A DNA stretch of 64,000 nucleotides from Pyrenopolyporus hunteri (GCA_902806595.1 CADCXC010000001.1:682001-746000), one strand, 5' to 3'. Numbered from the stretch's first letter, positions 33,408-47,623 are shown. Numbers and translations are program-made. Notes: generated by a model from the letters alone, not told the origin.

Positions 33408-35145
33408 GGCCGGCTAAACTATTCGGTCGATAATTGAATTTATTGGGTGCGTGTTCGAGACTGCGGTGGCGTATCTAGACGCTGCATTAGACGTCGTCCT
33501 CGTTCGACAGGTTTTCCGATGGCTGGTTATATCGGCTGCAACTTGGGGTTATACGTAGGGACTAGGGGGCAGGGGGTCATTAAATGCTCATCGATGCTGG
33601 AACGTGCTACGCTATTGCAGGAAAGCCACCCAATATATGTTGTCAAACCTGACCCCCCTCCCTCATTACGGAACGCCACAACCATGGGATTCGTAGGCGG
33701 AACGCCCAGGACGCCGCCGACCCCCAATAGCTATCCGTGTTAAGTTAATAGCGTTTGGCACGGAGGTCGAATCTACTAGATGGGATAGTACGCTAAAGTG
33801 ACCGCGCAGAAAAATACGCCGAAGACGGGTTGGATCCCCATCGATAGCTTTTCTCCTTGGGTGCATGTACATGTAGGTATCCAAGTTAGATGCCATTTCT
33901 ATCTAACTGCTACGTTATATGAGTACCTACGTACCTCCAAAAGGAACAAGGTGGTTTCATATACATGGCCCTCGTCTCTCCTTTTACGTGATGTCTCCTC
34001 GTCACCCTCGGTGGACGGCGAGAGAAATGGCTTGTCGGGGCCACAGAGGTGCTTGTCCCATCAAGAGCCGGAGGTCGCGGCCATCGTTTGACGGATGACC
34101 CAGCAAGCTAGTAACAGCCCCTCATCCACACGCCAGACGGATTTGTTGTTATACTCCACGGCATCGTTGTGCCTCCTTCTCTCCATCTCCGGATGTTAGA
34201 CAAAGCAATGTACAGCAAGGCACAAGTATTGCGCATAAGACATAAGAGCGCCATAGGAAGCGGTCTTCCCCGGCCGCGTCTTTTTTTTTTCAATTCCGTA
34301 CTTTTTCTCCCCCCTCCCAGGGCGCCGCGATGAAGATGACACGAGGGTAAACACTAAGGATTACCGATAAAGAGCGCAAGAAAGGAAAAATAGAATGAAG
34401 AACGACAACCCCTTAGCACACACCCTTAGTTTCCGATTCCCAATAGTACTCAACTCCAAACTTTTGTTTTCTGTTATGCAACCGGCATGCCATTCGCTGT
34501 CCAAACACTGGGTATGAATTTTTGTTATGCATGGGCGGGGGTACAAAAAGCAAGTAAAATAGTAGTAGTCTATGTAACGTCCCGAGGATCGGCATTTCCC
34601 GTCAGTCCTACCCTTGTACGTGCAGACGCAGGACGTAGGTCGCCGATATACTGCAAGAGCACCAAGACCGGACGGCGCTAGGGAAAAGCAGCGGCCAGCC
34701 AAGTAAGGTAGGCAGGTAGGTAGGTAGGTATGTGCAAGGAGGCTTTCGGCTTCGGGCCGAGGCGGCCTCACGTAGATTATGATCCGGAAGGGGTGTAGAA
34801 GATGAAATCCGGGGAATTCAAACAAATAAACATTTTCGATTTTCGATACGCCAACGCCTCTGCGATGCATGCGAATGCCGCTACGGCAGGCTGGTACTAT
34901 CGTCGCGGTCGTCCTCTAAGTGGTATCCAAAATAAACGAGCAAATGGTATCTCTCTATGCTGCAAGACGTAAGATGGAAAAGAAGGAAAAAGAAGAAATG
35001 CATGGTCCGAAAAGAGCGTAAGTGACGTTAAGAGTCGTAGTCATCATTAGGTGGTAGGTAGAGAGCAAGGTAGGTTAGGGAGACGGGGGATCGGTCGTAA
35101 TTAGACGCTGTCCCAGGTCGGCCGGTCCGCGGAATACGGCGTATT
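33408..35145. other. Convergent spacer between the transporter and the Ser/Pro-rich gene
   Basis: No supportable gene. The right part is probably 3' UTR of the Ser/Pro-rich gene; an AGGT array is at 34706-34732. A 169-codon frame (34361-34870, minus) reads through that array and looks spurious. Confidence 0.5.
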
Positions 35146-36779
35146 CTACTTCCTCAAGCCAACCTTGCCGGCCAGGTTGCGCCAGAAGCTGGGTCCTTTG
35201 CGGTCCGCGCCGTCGAGGGACATCATGGTCGCCTCCCGGACCATCGGGCCAACGATATCCTCGTCGCCGCGTTCCGGGAACTTCCCTTCGGCGTATATCC
35301 TAGGGACGGTGGTCAAGACGCCTTCGTCGAACTTCTCGCACACGGTCGCCTCGCCGCTGGCCACGACGGCCTCGGCGATCTCGTCGTGGAAATTGCGCCA
35401 GGTCCGCTGAGTCTCGGCCCATTTGGCCTCGGTGAGCCCGTACGTCTTGGAGGTCTGGCCGTAGTGCTCGCCCGTCCTCGCCAGGTGCTTGGTGTAATTA
35501 ACTCGCGCGGTCTCCCAATCCGCTCGGAATCGTCGTAGAGAGTCCAAATCGGCGGTCTCGGGTTTGTACGGCCTGGGGACGATCGTGTAGTTCGCATGTC
35601 CCAGGCGGTCGGACCACGCATCCGGCGCGGGGAGCTGGGGCAGCTCTACCGCGCCCGGCACGAGGCGAAGGGAGGAGCTCGACGGTCTCGCGCTGAGAGG
35701 CGGGGATGAGACGTCGGGCGAGCGAACCTCGTCTCCCGTCGGCGAGGCCGGGCAAGCAATGCTCGGGGACTCCAACGGAGAAGGGTGCACCGGGATATGC
35801 TCGGTCGAAGAGGCCATCATGGGAGGTAGGAGCGGCGTGATCGCTTGCTTGCGCTCGTTTTCGATAGCCGAGACAACGTCGTTCGGTTTCTTGGCGTCCA
35901 TAGTCCCCTCCAGCGGCACGAAGCTATCGCTGCTCCCGAAGCGCGACAGGGCGGGCGTAGGCGGCACGGGAGGCTCGTTCGAGCGGTCGGGGTGGTGTCG
36001 GCTGGGCGCCGAGACCGAGGAGGAGCGGCTCGACGCCGCCCGAGAGAAGGCCGGCCGCCGTTCGAACCCGTAGTCCGACACGGGCGAGCTGATGATGCTA
36101 GACGGTTTGGACGGCTTCCACCTCGTGAAAGACGAGAAGCGGGAACCCAGGCGCTGCGAGAACCCGGCGAACGCCGAGTCGGAGCCGTCCCTCCGCTTCT
36201 TGGACGCGCGCAGACTGAAACTGAAGTCGCCGTCGCTGAAGAATCCGATGTCGAATTCGGCGGACCGGCTCTGCGTGTAGAAGTTTGACGTACTCTGCAC
36301 TAGGTCGGCGTCTCTGTGGATGCACGGCTCGTCACCTGCGGGGTTCGTCGTCAGAAAACGAAAAGTAGCGGGCGCCTAGGTTAGGACGTGGGCAACATAC
36401 ATAGACAATCATATAAATCAAAGGCGTCGTCGTAGTCGGAATCCGAGTCGTCTTCGTGTTCGATAGGCTCCTCCTCTACGTCCGGAAGCACGCGTTTGCT
36501 CGAGTTCTGCGTCGTCGTTTGCGTCGGCGACGAAGGACTCTCGGCGCCCGCCGCCGTCGTCAGCTCGAAGGACGACATCGAACTGGAGTAGCGTAGGTGA
36601 CCGCGCGTCGAAAACGTGGGCGTCACCGGCGACGTCGCGTCGGACGAGAACGAGTCTGTCGTGTAGAAGTTGTACGGCACGTCGATCTCCTCCTCTCGCT
36701 GGGCCGCCTCTTCCTCTTCTTTCCTCCGTCTCTCCTCCACCAGCAACGGTAGCTTTAGAGGCCGTAGTTTGGGCGACAT
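35146..36779 (-). CDS. Conserved Ser/Pro-rich fungal protein of unknown function
   Basis: Exons 36779-36401 and 36335-35146, phase 1 join, give 522 residues. The N-terminus has a basic-acidic helix (LVEERRRKEEEEAAQREEEI) and an acidic stretch (EHEDDSDSDYDDAFDLYD). The junction reads DEPCIHRDADLVQSTSNFYT, then QSRSAEFDIGFFSD, which I recognise as the conserved core of an ascomycete family with no known role. The middle is Ser/Pro-rich and probably disordered. The last 130 residues are helical and charged (LRRFRADWETARVNYTKHLA, then YGLTEAKWAETQRTWRNFHD) and end in WRNLAGKVGLRK. The ATG at 36779 is the only one in frame, yet the frame stays open 78 codons further upstream, so the N-terminus may lie on an unseen upstream exon. 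Confidence 0.75.
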
Positions 36780-36828
36780 GACCGAAGATAGTGGCACGAT
36801 GGGCACTATCGGTAGTTTGTGTGCCGGT

Positions 36829-36866
36829 GCTGTCGCTGTCGCTGTCGCTGTCGCTGTCGTCGTAGT
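36829..36866. repeat. GCTGTC hexamer repeat
   Basis: About six hexamer copies just upstream of the Ser/Pro-rich gene. On the coding strand it would encode alternating Thr-Ala if translated. Confidence 0.8.
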
Positions 36867-38339
36867 CGTAGCCGTCGTTCCTGTCGAATTTAAGTCGAAA
36901 TAGTCACGGTGGCAGCTCCAGTCGCGTTTATTTGTTACGTCGGTATAAGTAGGTTCGCGGCGTACTGCTGCTGGTACTGCTGCCGGTGCCAGTGTGGGGG
37001 GAAAAATGATACGTCAAGATAAATACAACATCCAGGATCCTTGGCAGCGCTGCGTTGGGAAATAGATTGTCGTCCGAGAAAAAGGGAAGGGGAAAAAAGA
37101 GGGCTTCGTCTCTTTCCAGGGTCCCCTAATAAACTACACCAACGTCTTATAGACGAGAGTATGGCCTAGTAACAGGTCGGTCCGTGGATAGGTATGCTTG
37201 TATCCAAACCCTCCTAACGAGTCTCTTTTTTTTTTCGGTTAAAAAAGAAAGGTCCAATAAGTCGCTAAACTACGTAGGTCTAGGTAGGTATATACGTGTA
37301 CCAGTGGACGCTTTTGCCCTGTCGACGTTCGGGTGGTCGCACTGGTCCACGTGTTCTGGGCACTGTAGCTTGGGGTAGTTGAGCAATTCGTGGGGTCGTA
37401 GTCAGGCTGCTGTGCTGTCTCGAGAAGGTATACCGCTTTACCAATCAATTAGAAGGTATCACGCCGATACTGACACACGATCTTCGCGCCCTCGAAAAGG
37501 CCGTCCCTCTCTGCACCTTGACAGAACCGAAGATGAATATCCGCGAGGGAGTACGACATAAAGCCAATGGGTCTCGACGAGAGAGAGGAAGAGAGAAGAA
37601 TGGTTGCAGCAGCAGCAGCAGCAGTAGAAGCGATATATCGTGCGAGTCCAGGTCGAGCGTTATTCCCCCGGATCTTTGGGTTAAACAGAGGAAGTCTGTA
37701 GTTTATTGGCTTGGTAGTTCCTAGACGTCACGGTTGTATTGTGCGAGGGTGGGTAGGAATGGGAAAGAGGAAGAGAAGCTGCATGTTATGAGAGATAGGG
37801 AAAAGGTCTTTTTTTTTTTTTTCGTATCCTTCTTCCTTTCTGTTTTGGGTCCGGGAGCTGGGAAGTCTGCAGCAGGGTGCGCTAGTTGGCTTGGTCGAGT
37901 AAAGAAAAAGACGGGATGTGAAGCGGGTGGCTTAACAGGACTTTAGACCTTACTCCCCTCAGACCTGGTGCCGTGGATGGGATGTACATATGGATGGACG
38001 GGGCCCACCAAGCTCTAAGAATTACCTAGAACTTGAGGCCGGCCCTACCGCCCCGCCTCGGACTCCTTGAGCATCTTGGAAGCCCTCCCGTAGGAAAAAA
38101 AAAAAGGAAGGAAAAAAAAAACATAAGCTTTTCCTCTTTCTGACCCCTTGTCAGTCTTAGCTTCTTCTCAAGGAGCCCGACCAACTGGGATGACACCTCG
38201 ACCGCTCAGGCTGCTTACGAGTTAGGCTAACAGCAGCAGGGGTCTGGGGAGAGCTCCTAGCAAGCCACTGGGCAGCTTTTTGGGGGGGTGAGAAGGCAGT
38301 GACCTGCGGGTACTACATAGTACGTACGCGCTGCTATGT

Positions 38340-38785
38340 GTGGCTAGCTACCTACCTATATTCCACTATTCCGTATGTAGGTAGGTAGGTATTCTAGTAG
38401 AATACCAAGCTACACGTACGATGGACGCGGTCATGCATGGTAAGTTGATCCACAATCCCGAGCAATTCCTAACCAGCAATTTTCTTCGAGCCTTGAACGC
38501 TTCCTCTATCGGAAGTATGTATGCTTCACTCTTCTCCACTAGTCAAAGAAAAGGCTGAGCCACCACGTATTGCAGTCTTCATACGGTCGAAACGAAGCCG
38601 CACAGGAGGCAGATATGCGTCTACGCAGCCGCAATGGAACAAATGCTACGGGAGGCTGGGAAAGGAGGCGGGCGGGGGGTTGTGTTTTCTACATACCTAC
38701 CTACCACATACATTTAATCTCTACCTAGGTAGGGTATGTATGTAAGTATGTATGTAGGTATGTATGTAGGTAGGTATTTATGTAG
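38340..38785. repeat. AGGT/ATGT tetranucleotide cluster
   Basis: Two blocks (38345-38395 and 38690-38785) of TACC/GGTA and TATG units; the second grades from GTAGGTAT into GTATGTAT. Confidence 0.8.
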
Positions 38786-41700
38786 GCACACGGATAGATT
38801 CAGGACCGTACGATGCCGGATATCATGTTAGCACCTCTGGAGAGAATGGTTGAAAACGATCTCGTATTCCAATTCATCTCCTAAAGGTTATAAATGCAGT
38901 TGGTTTGTTAAGCATGAAGCAGCTAATACAATACGTATAAAAGCGAGTCCCTTGACGCAATCATGAGTTATCCATTACCTACTACACCTGCATACCTACC
39001 ACATACCTTGTATACGCGTTAACACAGAAAAAGCACATGATTACAAGTCCACTTACGGCATGGTGAGAAAAAATTGGCTTCTTTTCCTTATTATTTCCTT
39101 TCCCTCCCTCTCTCCCCTTCTTCCCCCAAATACAAGAAATACATAATACATGCACACATGGTAAGGGGACCCATCTTTCCGACTTTCCCCTTCTTAGATT
39201 CTAACGGGTCCGGCTTCGATTCCTGATGGCCTACGCCGCATACGCTACTCAGTTGCCCAGTTAAGCCAAGACAGGGGTTGTCCATTCAACCTTCATCGGA
39301 TTACCACCCTTCACGCGCCGTCGAATTGGGCTCGAAGAGTGGAACCCCCATTTACAATACCTACCTACCTACCTACATATTATGCAGTTGTATGTACATA
39401 GGCAGGTACCTATCTAGGTATATACGGGATAACTTTGGATATGCCTGCGTTGAAGACTCACAACACCACAGTATGTGCATTACAATCAGCAAAGCGGTGT
39501 AGTACTAGAGGATACTAGTAACCGTAGATGATCGCCGAGGTAACTACGTCTTACCGACACTGTGCCTAGGTAGCTAGCCAGGGGTTCCGTTGTTCGGGTC
39601 AAGATTTCGGGGAGACATAGAGAGAGAGGGAGAGGGAGAAGCGGGCGTTTTGGACGCCGAGGACTGCGGACAACTGTCGGCGTTAGACGAAGGCCTGCCG
39701 GCCACGTTCAACAATAGGTAGGTAGGTACCTAAGATATAAAATGGAACGAAGAATAGCCTCTCCGCTTGTTAACGCCGTCATCCATCGTAACCGAATACA
39801 TATATAAATCCGACGCAACCATCTTCACCCCGTATGTACCTAACCTATGCCCATACATAACCATCAGCCACTCCAATGCGTGCCCGGGGACATATGCATT
39901 GCGTCGACGCGGTAATAAGAGAATCGGAGAATTTGACGCATCCTTCATCGGAGCCTCATGGTCTCAAGCCAATCTCTCGTGTGTCCGCAACACGCACGCA
40001 CGTACCGGCGCCTATGTGAATTCCGGACTCGGTGGCAGCGTCGAAGCCCATAGCACTAGTACGTGTACGAGAGAAGAAAGAAGAGGTCGTTTCGTCCGAA
40101 AGCAACTAGGTTAGGTACGTTGGGACCTCGAGCGACAACCCCCGGCAGCTTAGGTCACATCGGCCAACGAACCCGCCACCAGATCTATAACTGCCGAAGA
40201 GAAGACGCGTCTGACAGGGACCGAACGTCGCGTTATTATTGTCTTCCTAAGCCCGTCGTGACGCGGTGAAGCGGGCTAAGAGTGAGCACGCAGATTCCGT
40301 CTAGGTTCTATGGGCGTTTCCTCACATTCCCAAATAGCTTTTAGTCAAGTGAGCAAGAACCCTAAGCCACCTGGTCGGTCGGCGAAATCTTATCACGGAG
40401 CTAAGCGTGAGGGAGACGTCTTTCCCCTTCCGCCTCTTCCCCGAACGCATTAGAAATACTGCCGTGTCGAACACAGTTACTACCTACATATCTTACCAGC
40501 TGCGTACGGTGTATTGGAAGTACGTGAGACAGGATAGACACTGTGCGGCGCTTCCTGTTGCGTAACCTCGACGTAGACTCTAAGTCAACCTGACACTCAC
40601 CACCTACCCACTTCCTACTCACCTACCTAGGTACCTACCCACCCTTACCAGCCGTGCAACGCAAACGCAGACGCAAACTACACTGCGTTACATGTACTAT
40701 AGTAGTCTTGGGACAACGGTACGAATCCGTAGAGTTCCTCTTAAACTATTATACCTAACTACCTAGGTACCTACTCGATGCCAACCGTACTTAGTAAGCC
40801 TGTCAACTTTTGCTTGGTACATGTAGCGATTCTCAACGGCGGTTTATAGGAACTTCACGCTATCCCTACGGCTGATTTCCCCGCATTAGGGGATACGCCA
40901 TAATACCTCAGTCGAACAACAGGTCGCAGCGCAGGCTACCCCTGAGCAGCTATGGGTAGGCAAGTAAGCACATCCCCCGAACGCCCCGTTCCGTCGTCAA
41001 CTGTAGACACCCTCCCGTTGCGTCGTCGCTAGAACTCTGGGTAGGTATATGCCCCCGTCACAAGCAAGTCGAAGCGAAGAGTTCTATCGCTACACGCCTG
41101 TGAGACGGTCTCTTGTATCCTGTCTCTTCTGTCGAGCTACACGTACCGCCTCCCTACCTACATACGGCGTCATCTTCCTGTGTACATACTCCATCATGCG
41201 CGGTGTTACCTTAGGTACCTATCTAAGGGCCTCTGATGTATGTCAAACTGCTCAGTCGTACTCATCAAGCTGTATGCCCACCAATTAGATCCTTGGTGAC
41301 CTGGCACCTCACCTATCATCTCCAAGTGTCGGTAGCACAGCTTGAAAATTATCTCTACTTGGGAGCCGATTACTTCTAAAACCAGTATCAAGATTCACAC
41401 AGGGTAGTTCCTGGGCCCGTCGCTCTTGTGTCAGGTAACCCAGAAGGCCTGTCGTGTTCGAATCCGGCGAAATAGCATTGAAGTCCTCGAGCCTGTCGCT
41501 AGGTACTTGCTGGCGGGGTTGTAAAGTTCGGCCTTCGTTAAGAGGTGCCACGGTTCGTGACTGCTACGGTATTGGCCGATGATGACCACCGCCACCCGAA
41601 AACGGACGAGTTATCCTGCAGACCATCTCGACTTACCTGAATGTAGTTATAAGCGGCGAGTTTGCAGCCCGTCAGGCTTGCATGGGCAGAGGACTCGTAT

Positions 41701-42769
41701 CGGCCTAACGGACGGCCTATTACGAATAAATGAACGCCTACGACATCTTGATACAGCACCCGTCTCGCCGTCGTGAGAGACGCCCATTTCTGGATTCCGA
41801 AAAGGTAAGCGGACCGAGGTAGAACCGTCCTGACTACAGTCACGGGCAAACGTCCCACGTCAACTATTCATCTAGGAGGAGGGGATGGTGGTGGTGGTGG
41901 TGGTGGTGGGAAACGCCGTAAGTTGGACGAGGGATATCGTTTTCCGAAAGATGCTTTCCCTTCAAGCAGCAGAGGCCAATATCTATTTCCCAAAAGCAGG
42001 GACGGATATATACCTACGTAGCCTAACCCTCTGAGTATCTTCCGTTGGTTGCCCGTACCTTGCATTAGTCTAGCGGAATGTAGGGTCACGTCGCATACTT
42101 ATTCGACGAGATATTTGGTGATGTTACTAAAGATATTTTTATAGGTTTAGGTAGTGGCTGATACGTTTTGGCACCTACATAGTACATGCTGCGCACCAAT
42201 CCCATATCTCTAAAGCCTTTTGCTACCGAGTTCCTGACGATCGGACCCTCAAGTCCTATGTAATGAGAACAACATACACTACTTACAGTGGTTAGGTATC
42301 ACTTATCGGAGCACGCAATCTAGGTATGCGTGATACATACATATATATAAGTAGGTACCTACCTAGGTAAAGTCTGTACCTATCCTGGAAGCAAGGAACC
42401 CTCCTAGTGGAAGCCAAGACGAGAGAAAAAAAAAAAATCTTCTCCATCCTTCCCCTGTCTTTCTCCTGGATCCATGTGGAGTCGGCTGCGGGCGACAACC
42501 ACTCAAGAGTTCTGATAGTATCCCACCGTCCTGTCTTTAAGATGCCTAGTGTACAACCGCGGCCCAGACGTCCCGGTCGGCTTTACGGTTAGCTACCTTG
42601 CACCGAGCACCAACTAGAAATGGTCTAAATTGCTAAAGCAACGTGACTGAATCGTAAGAGGCTATCTCGGCTTTTGAGAGGTTACCAGCTTGGACTCCAA
42701 TCAAGAGTAATAAACTTCATCGTCTCACTCCCGTCTTCCCATTATCCGCACAGGTGGTACCCGGGTAAG

Positions 42770-42860
42770 TAAGTAAAGGTAGGTAGGTAGCTTACAAAAG
42801 CTTCTGTGACATACCTACCGCCTGCCTACCTACCTAGGTACCTAGATATCTAGGTACATA
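42770..42860. repeat. Palindromic AGGT/ACCT cluster
   Basis: GTAGGTAGGTAG on the left is mirrored by CTACCTACCTAGGTACC on the right with about 35 bases between them, so a hairpin is possible. Confidence 0.8.
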
Positions 42861-43748
42861 ACGTATCACAACCGCTGACAGCGGGCCGCAAAGCCCATCG
42901 GATTATTAAGGTACAATACCTGGGTAGGTACCTGTATGTATGCATAAGTTGATGAACATTGTCCGTCGGAATCCAAATTTAGGTGTATATATGTTACAGC
43001 AACATCCGGGACATAATATGTAGGCCCAGATAATGTACCTGTGCAAGACCCCTGAGCTCGATGTATTGAAGCTCTCTTCCCCGCGTTCCCTCATCTACAT
43101 AGAGCGTCAAGCCTCATTAATAAGAGACAAAGCGCGAACCCATCGCGGCTACATGTGAAGGATGCCCGGTTCCCTCGTGGTAGCACAGAACATGTCGCTA
43201 GGTGAACATTTGTGCTGAGGTCCCCATTTCATAGGTACTGTGGGTTCGTGGAGTTGCCTACCTACATGGTAGTAGGTAAACCCGCGCTTCAGAACTCCCT
43301 TCGGGTTCCTTCATTTCGATCCGAGCCAGCGCACCGGCACCGGGTCAATATGACGTCGTCGATCCCACGGCAGCATTACCTACCTACCTACCTACGTACT
43401 ACCTATGTTGACGAATGCAAGGATGCGAGGATCGAGGACGTCCGTGTCCCACGATGTCATCATTACCATTACATTCAAACTATTCTTCGCATGGTGTCAA
43501 CGTGGGAAAACGCGCATCCATGTTACCGCGACCTCCACAGCCGGACATAATCTCGTCGGTCTCACGCACGTACATACATACCTACCTACCTATATACGCG
43601 TCCGTGTCTACTTGTCTACCTATCTAACTCGGGCGCCTAAATCTATTCGATATAAATATATAGGCGATAGGTATCCGAAGGCGACAGGTACGAGGTAGGA
43701 AGTGAGGTTAGTTAGATATTGTACGCGTAGGTATGCGACGGTTGCAAT

Positions 43749-43822
43749 TGTAGGTGGGTAGGTAGGTGGGTAGGTAGGTAGGTAGGTAGGTAGGTAGGTA
43801 GGTAGGTATGTAGGTATGTAAG
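43749..43822. repeat. Longest (GGTA)n array in the window
   Basis: About 70 bases of GTAG/GGTA units with a few GGTG interruptions on the left and TATG units on the right. A spurious minus-strand frame through it reads as repeated Tyr-Leu-Pro-Thr. Confidence 0.92.
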
Positions 43823-46777
43823 TATTATCCACCACAACGAACGGAACGGGTACTCCCCTCGGACGAACCCATCTTATCCCGTCTTATGAGAAGCAAGTAC
43901 GCCATTCAATGTACGCAAGGTTGGTAGGATGTCCGGATGCGCTTTATCTGACGAGAAGAACGAACTCCTAATTAGAAGTAAGCCTCAACGGCGTAACAGC
44001 CCATCTATGCCGGCCATAATTGGCTCGTCATTTATAGTGCTCTTGCTCCGCCGGGCCCCTCAAGTCTTGTACGTGCACACATCGTGCGACGACGTTGTCG
44101 GGTCGTAGCAGTTGGACGGCGGGATGGCGAGCTGGGTATTGCTACCACACCCTGTCCAGGGTCACGTCAGCGGCGCCCCCGGGGCCTAACCCCCCTACCG
44201 TACGATAGACGTCGAAGTTAATCTCCAAGTCTATCTCGTCTACATAGGTATTGCTGACCATCCAGTCGGGTAGATGCGCACTTCTCCGGATCTGTCAGGA
44301 TTGCGCAGCTTTACGATCTTGGTGGTCAGCGAGGTTATCCATCTAGCTATTCCATGGCGACTACATAGCACCGCATATGTAGGTAGGTTATACATAGCCG
44401 CACGCATGTAGGCCTTTCGATTGTACTTGGGAGCTTTGCTGGAGGAGCGGGAATCCTCCCGCCTTCGACTCTAGACCACCCAACAAAAATACCTACCCAC
44501 CTACCTACCTACCTGCCCGCCTCCTACATGTACCTGGGGATGTACGTAAAGATACCTATCTATCAGGTATCTAATGCGCCATATTTATAGGTACATGGGT
44601 GATTAGGTATATCTAGCGTCGGCAGAGCTGCTTCTGTTTTCCGCTTCCGCTTCTACTTCCACTTCGCCATCTCGGCCCTTAAATCTGACGAAGAAAAGAA
44701 ATATTAAGGCCGAACATGGATTCGTCCGCACCCACGTGTATGTCTAGGATAACAATGGTTCCTCCCGACTCATACCTTGGTACGGATTGCGGCGTATGTT
44801 TAATACGCGGGTTGATCCTTCAGATACCTACCTAGGTAGGTAGGTAGATAGGTTAGGTGAGGGGGCCCTAAAAATGCTTTTCCCAAACCCATGGATTCAT
44901 GGTCCTCGTACCAATGTAATCCGCACATGACAGGCAACCCCTTAATGCCACGAGCTACCGTCCCAACGGGGGATCTCGTTGAAGCTGGACAATTGATAGC
45001 AGCGGCCTCGCTCTGCATCTCATAGTCCCCACCCTCCCCTGCCTCCTATATACCTAACTACCTACCTAGGTAGATATGTAGGTAGGTAGGATGTTAGGTG
45101 GTTTGTCATGTCACGGGCCTACGACATGCCTTAACCCCCCCCGGTTGAGAATCTCTCTTCTAAAACTTACATTACCTACGTCTACGCAGCTCCAGAATTT
45201 CCCTGAATTCTTTGAGCTTTTCCACGTTTAGCCTAAACCAAAAGGCACAAGAAACAAGAACTCCCTCGCGCCTTTTCGGCCCAGACATAAACAAGACTAA
45301 GCCGCCCTAATGCAAGGGACGATGTCACCGTACAAAGTTGAGAATAATATAATTTTGAACCTAGAGTAGACCCTGCGGTGGTGTGGCAGCCCCCAATTCG
45401 CCTCGTGCGGTCAGCTCCTATGTAATAGGTTTCTCGGATTTATTGCGCTCTCTCACTTTGGCTGATATACCCCAACCTTAGGAGTTTGTCATGAACAACC
45501 TTCATCTACCCCGGATGCTTTCCATCATCTTTTGTTTTTCTCACATAAGAGACGAGAGAAGATAACTATTGGCCCATTTAAGTCATCAACGCTAAATTGG
45601 GATCGTATGGCAACAATCCTATTGGGGTTGGGGTTACGGTAGATGTTAGTCGTATCATGTTACTCATGCATAAGATTTTTTTTTTTTTTGTCAAGAATCC
45701 TTTCCACATATTTTCCTCCTTCTTTCGATTGACCAACCCCGGCTCTCATCACGCTCCGTGTGGGATGGATGGGCGGGAATGCGAAGGAACCCCTCTTCAA
45801 AGGCTTGGTTCAGCTGCAAGGTACCAAAACCGAGTCACAGTGAGCTGACGAGAGACAGCGCGAAGTCTTACCCTATACAGAAGGAAGGGGATTTTTTTTC
45901 TGTCTCTCTCTCTCTTTTTTTTGGGTTTGTCTTTCGTCTTTAGAAAGACCCAGAGTCAAGAAAAGTCTCGTGCGCTTCTAGAAACCCGATCCAGACTAAA
46001 GACTAAACGGCGCGCGCGACTTCTCGAGACGTCTGCTGCGTGTCGCTAGCCGGGATTGTTGTCCAACATCGCGGGCTAGGCAACCCGTGGGGTACCGCGA
46101 CTTGCTCAGCGGCTTGCTGCCGGATCTAGAATCAGTAGACAAATCTTCCACTACCTCTCCCGGACCGTGTCAGCCTTTGAGCGATCAACGCTGAGTGGAC
46201 GGGCTGGGTGGCGCCATTCCCTAATTCGATCGCGTGGGGGAGCGACTGTGGCCTTCGTCAAGGTCGGCTTGATACTTTACGGTCGCCAAGGCCGTTGGGA
46301 ACGCCCACAGAAGCGCCTCTCAATTTTCGTATGTTAATAGTAAGGGCCAGAAGTTTGCGGGAGATGAAAAATCGTCCACCAACGAGTTATTATTGAGTAA
46401 TGGCTCTGAGCCGGGGTGCTGGGAGGCTGCAGCTCTGACAGCTCCTGCGGTCTCTGGATCGTGACACGCGTCCGACATTGCTTCTGTCCAGCCGAGCGGG
46501 AATGCCCAACGAGGCTTTTTTTTTTTTTTTCCTTTTTTTCTCTCCCTCTTTTGCTTCGCCTTCCCATCCCCCTCTAAGTCCGTTTGCGTAGCCAATAAGC
46601 GACATGGCGCAAGAGAAAAACCGCACGCCTTTTTTTTTATCAAAGCGGTGAATACGACCCTCCCCTCCCTAAGAAGCTATTACGTGTCGATCGAGATGTG
46701 GTACATCAGCTATAGCAGCAATCAATATATGCAGGTACGGATGACAGAGCCCTGCGTACATAGGTAAGGGTGGTGGG

Positions 46778-46811
46778 TAAGTAGGTAGGTAGGTAGGTAG
46801 GTAGGTAGGTA
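46778..46811. repeat. (GTAG)n array
   Basis: About eight uninterrupted tetranucleotide units. Confidence 0.88.
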
Positions 46812-47623
46812 CCATGTATGGAGGTGGCTTTTCCGGGGTTCTGTTTTGCTGTCATCGTTGCGTTACTTCTCCTTCCCCTCCCGATTACTATAGGTTCGGC
46901 AGCTCGTCGGCTTTCAATGCGCTATATATTGGCTCGTCAAATTTTGAGGGGTACATAGTATCGAACGCGCCGACTAATTACGATGAGTGATGATGGCGGA
47001 TAGGACTAGATGCCACGGCAGTTTGGTCACCGCGGACGCGGATGCATAGTTCGGGCCTAGCAGGCTGTGGCGCTCCCTCCCGTTGAGCGTCTCCGCCCGC
47101 CCCTATCCTCAAGCAAGCTGCTGCTGGTTTCCCGCCTCCCGGTGGACTTGGGGTGTGGTCAGCGTAGACGAATGCCTCACTTCTCGAAAACGAATGACGC
47201 AGGTACTGTCGGTGCTTACATTTACCGGCTGGATACTACATCCTCCGGTTCCCTAAGGAAGGGCCACCGTTACTCTATCTCCAACATCCAGCAGCTATCC
47301 GCGAAGACATCTTATGCGAGTGCGTCAACGACGGGTGGTGATACGTGGGTGTGGTAGAAGTCGTTAGCTTAGCGTCTAGGAATCATGCTGTCGAGCGAGT
47401 AACCCACGGCGTTGGAGGCGAGTAATTCGTAGATCTTGTGACGCGTAATACTCCTCCGTGTTCCGTGACGCTCGTCCGGGGTAACAGAGGTATCGAAGAC
47501 AGGCCTTTCCCATCAGATTGCGCGCTTAGTCGGGAACGAGGCTGGCGGTAGATTTATTCACTTTACCTATACCAACGCCCACTGCCTGTCCTCCGATATT
47601 TCTGGGGGTGTCTATCATGCTAC

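Noticed and set aside
34361..34870. 169-codon minus-strand frame
   Set aside because: It reads through an AGGT array and the probable 3' UTR of the Ser/Pro-rich gene; no protein-like features.
43620..43835. Minus-strand frame with repeated Tyr-Leu-Pro-Thr
   Set aside because: It is only the translation of the GGTA array.
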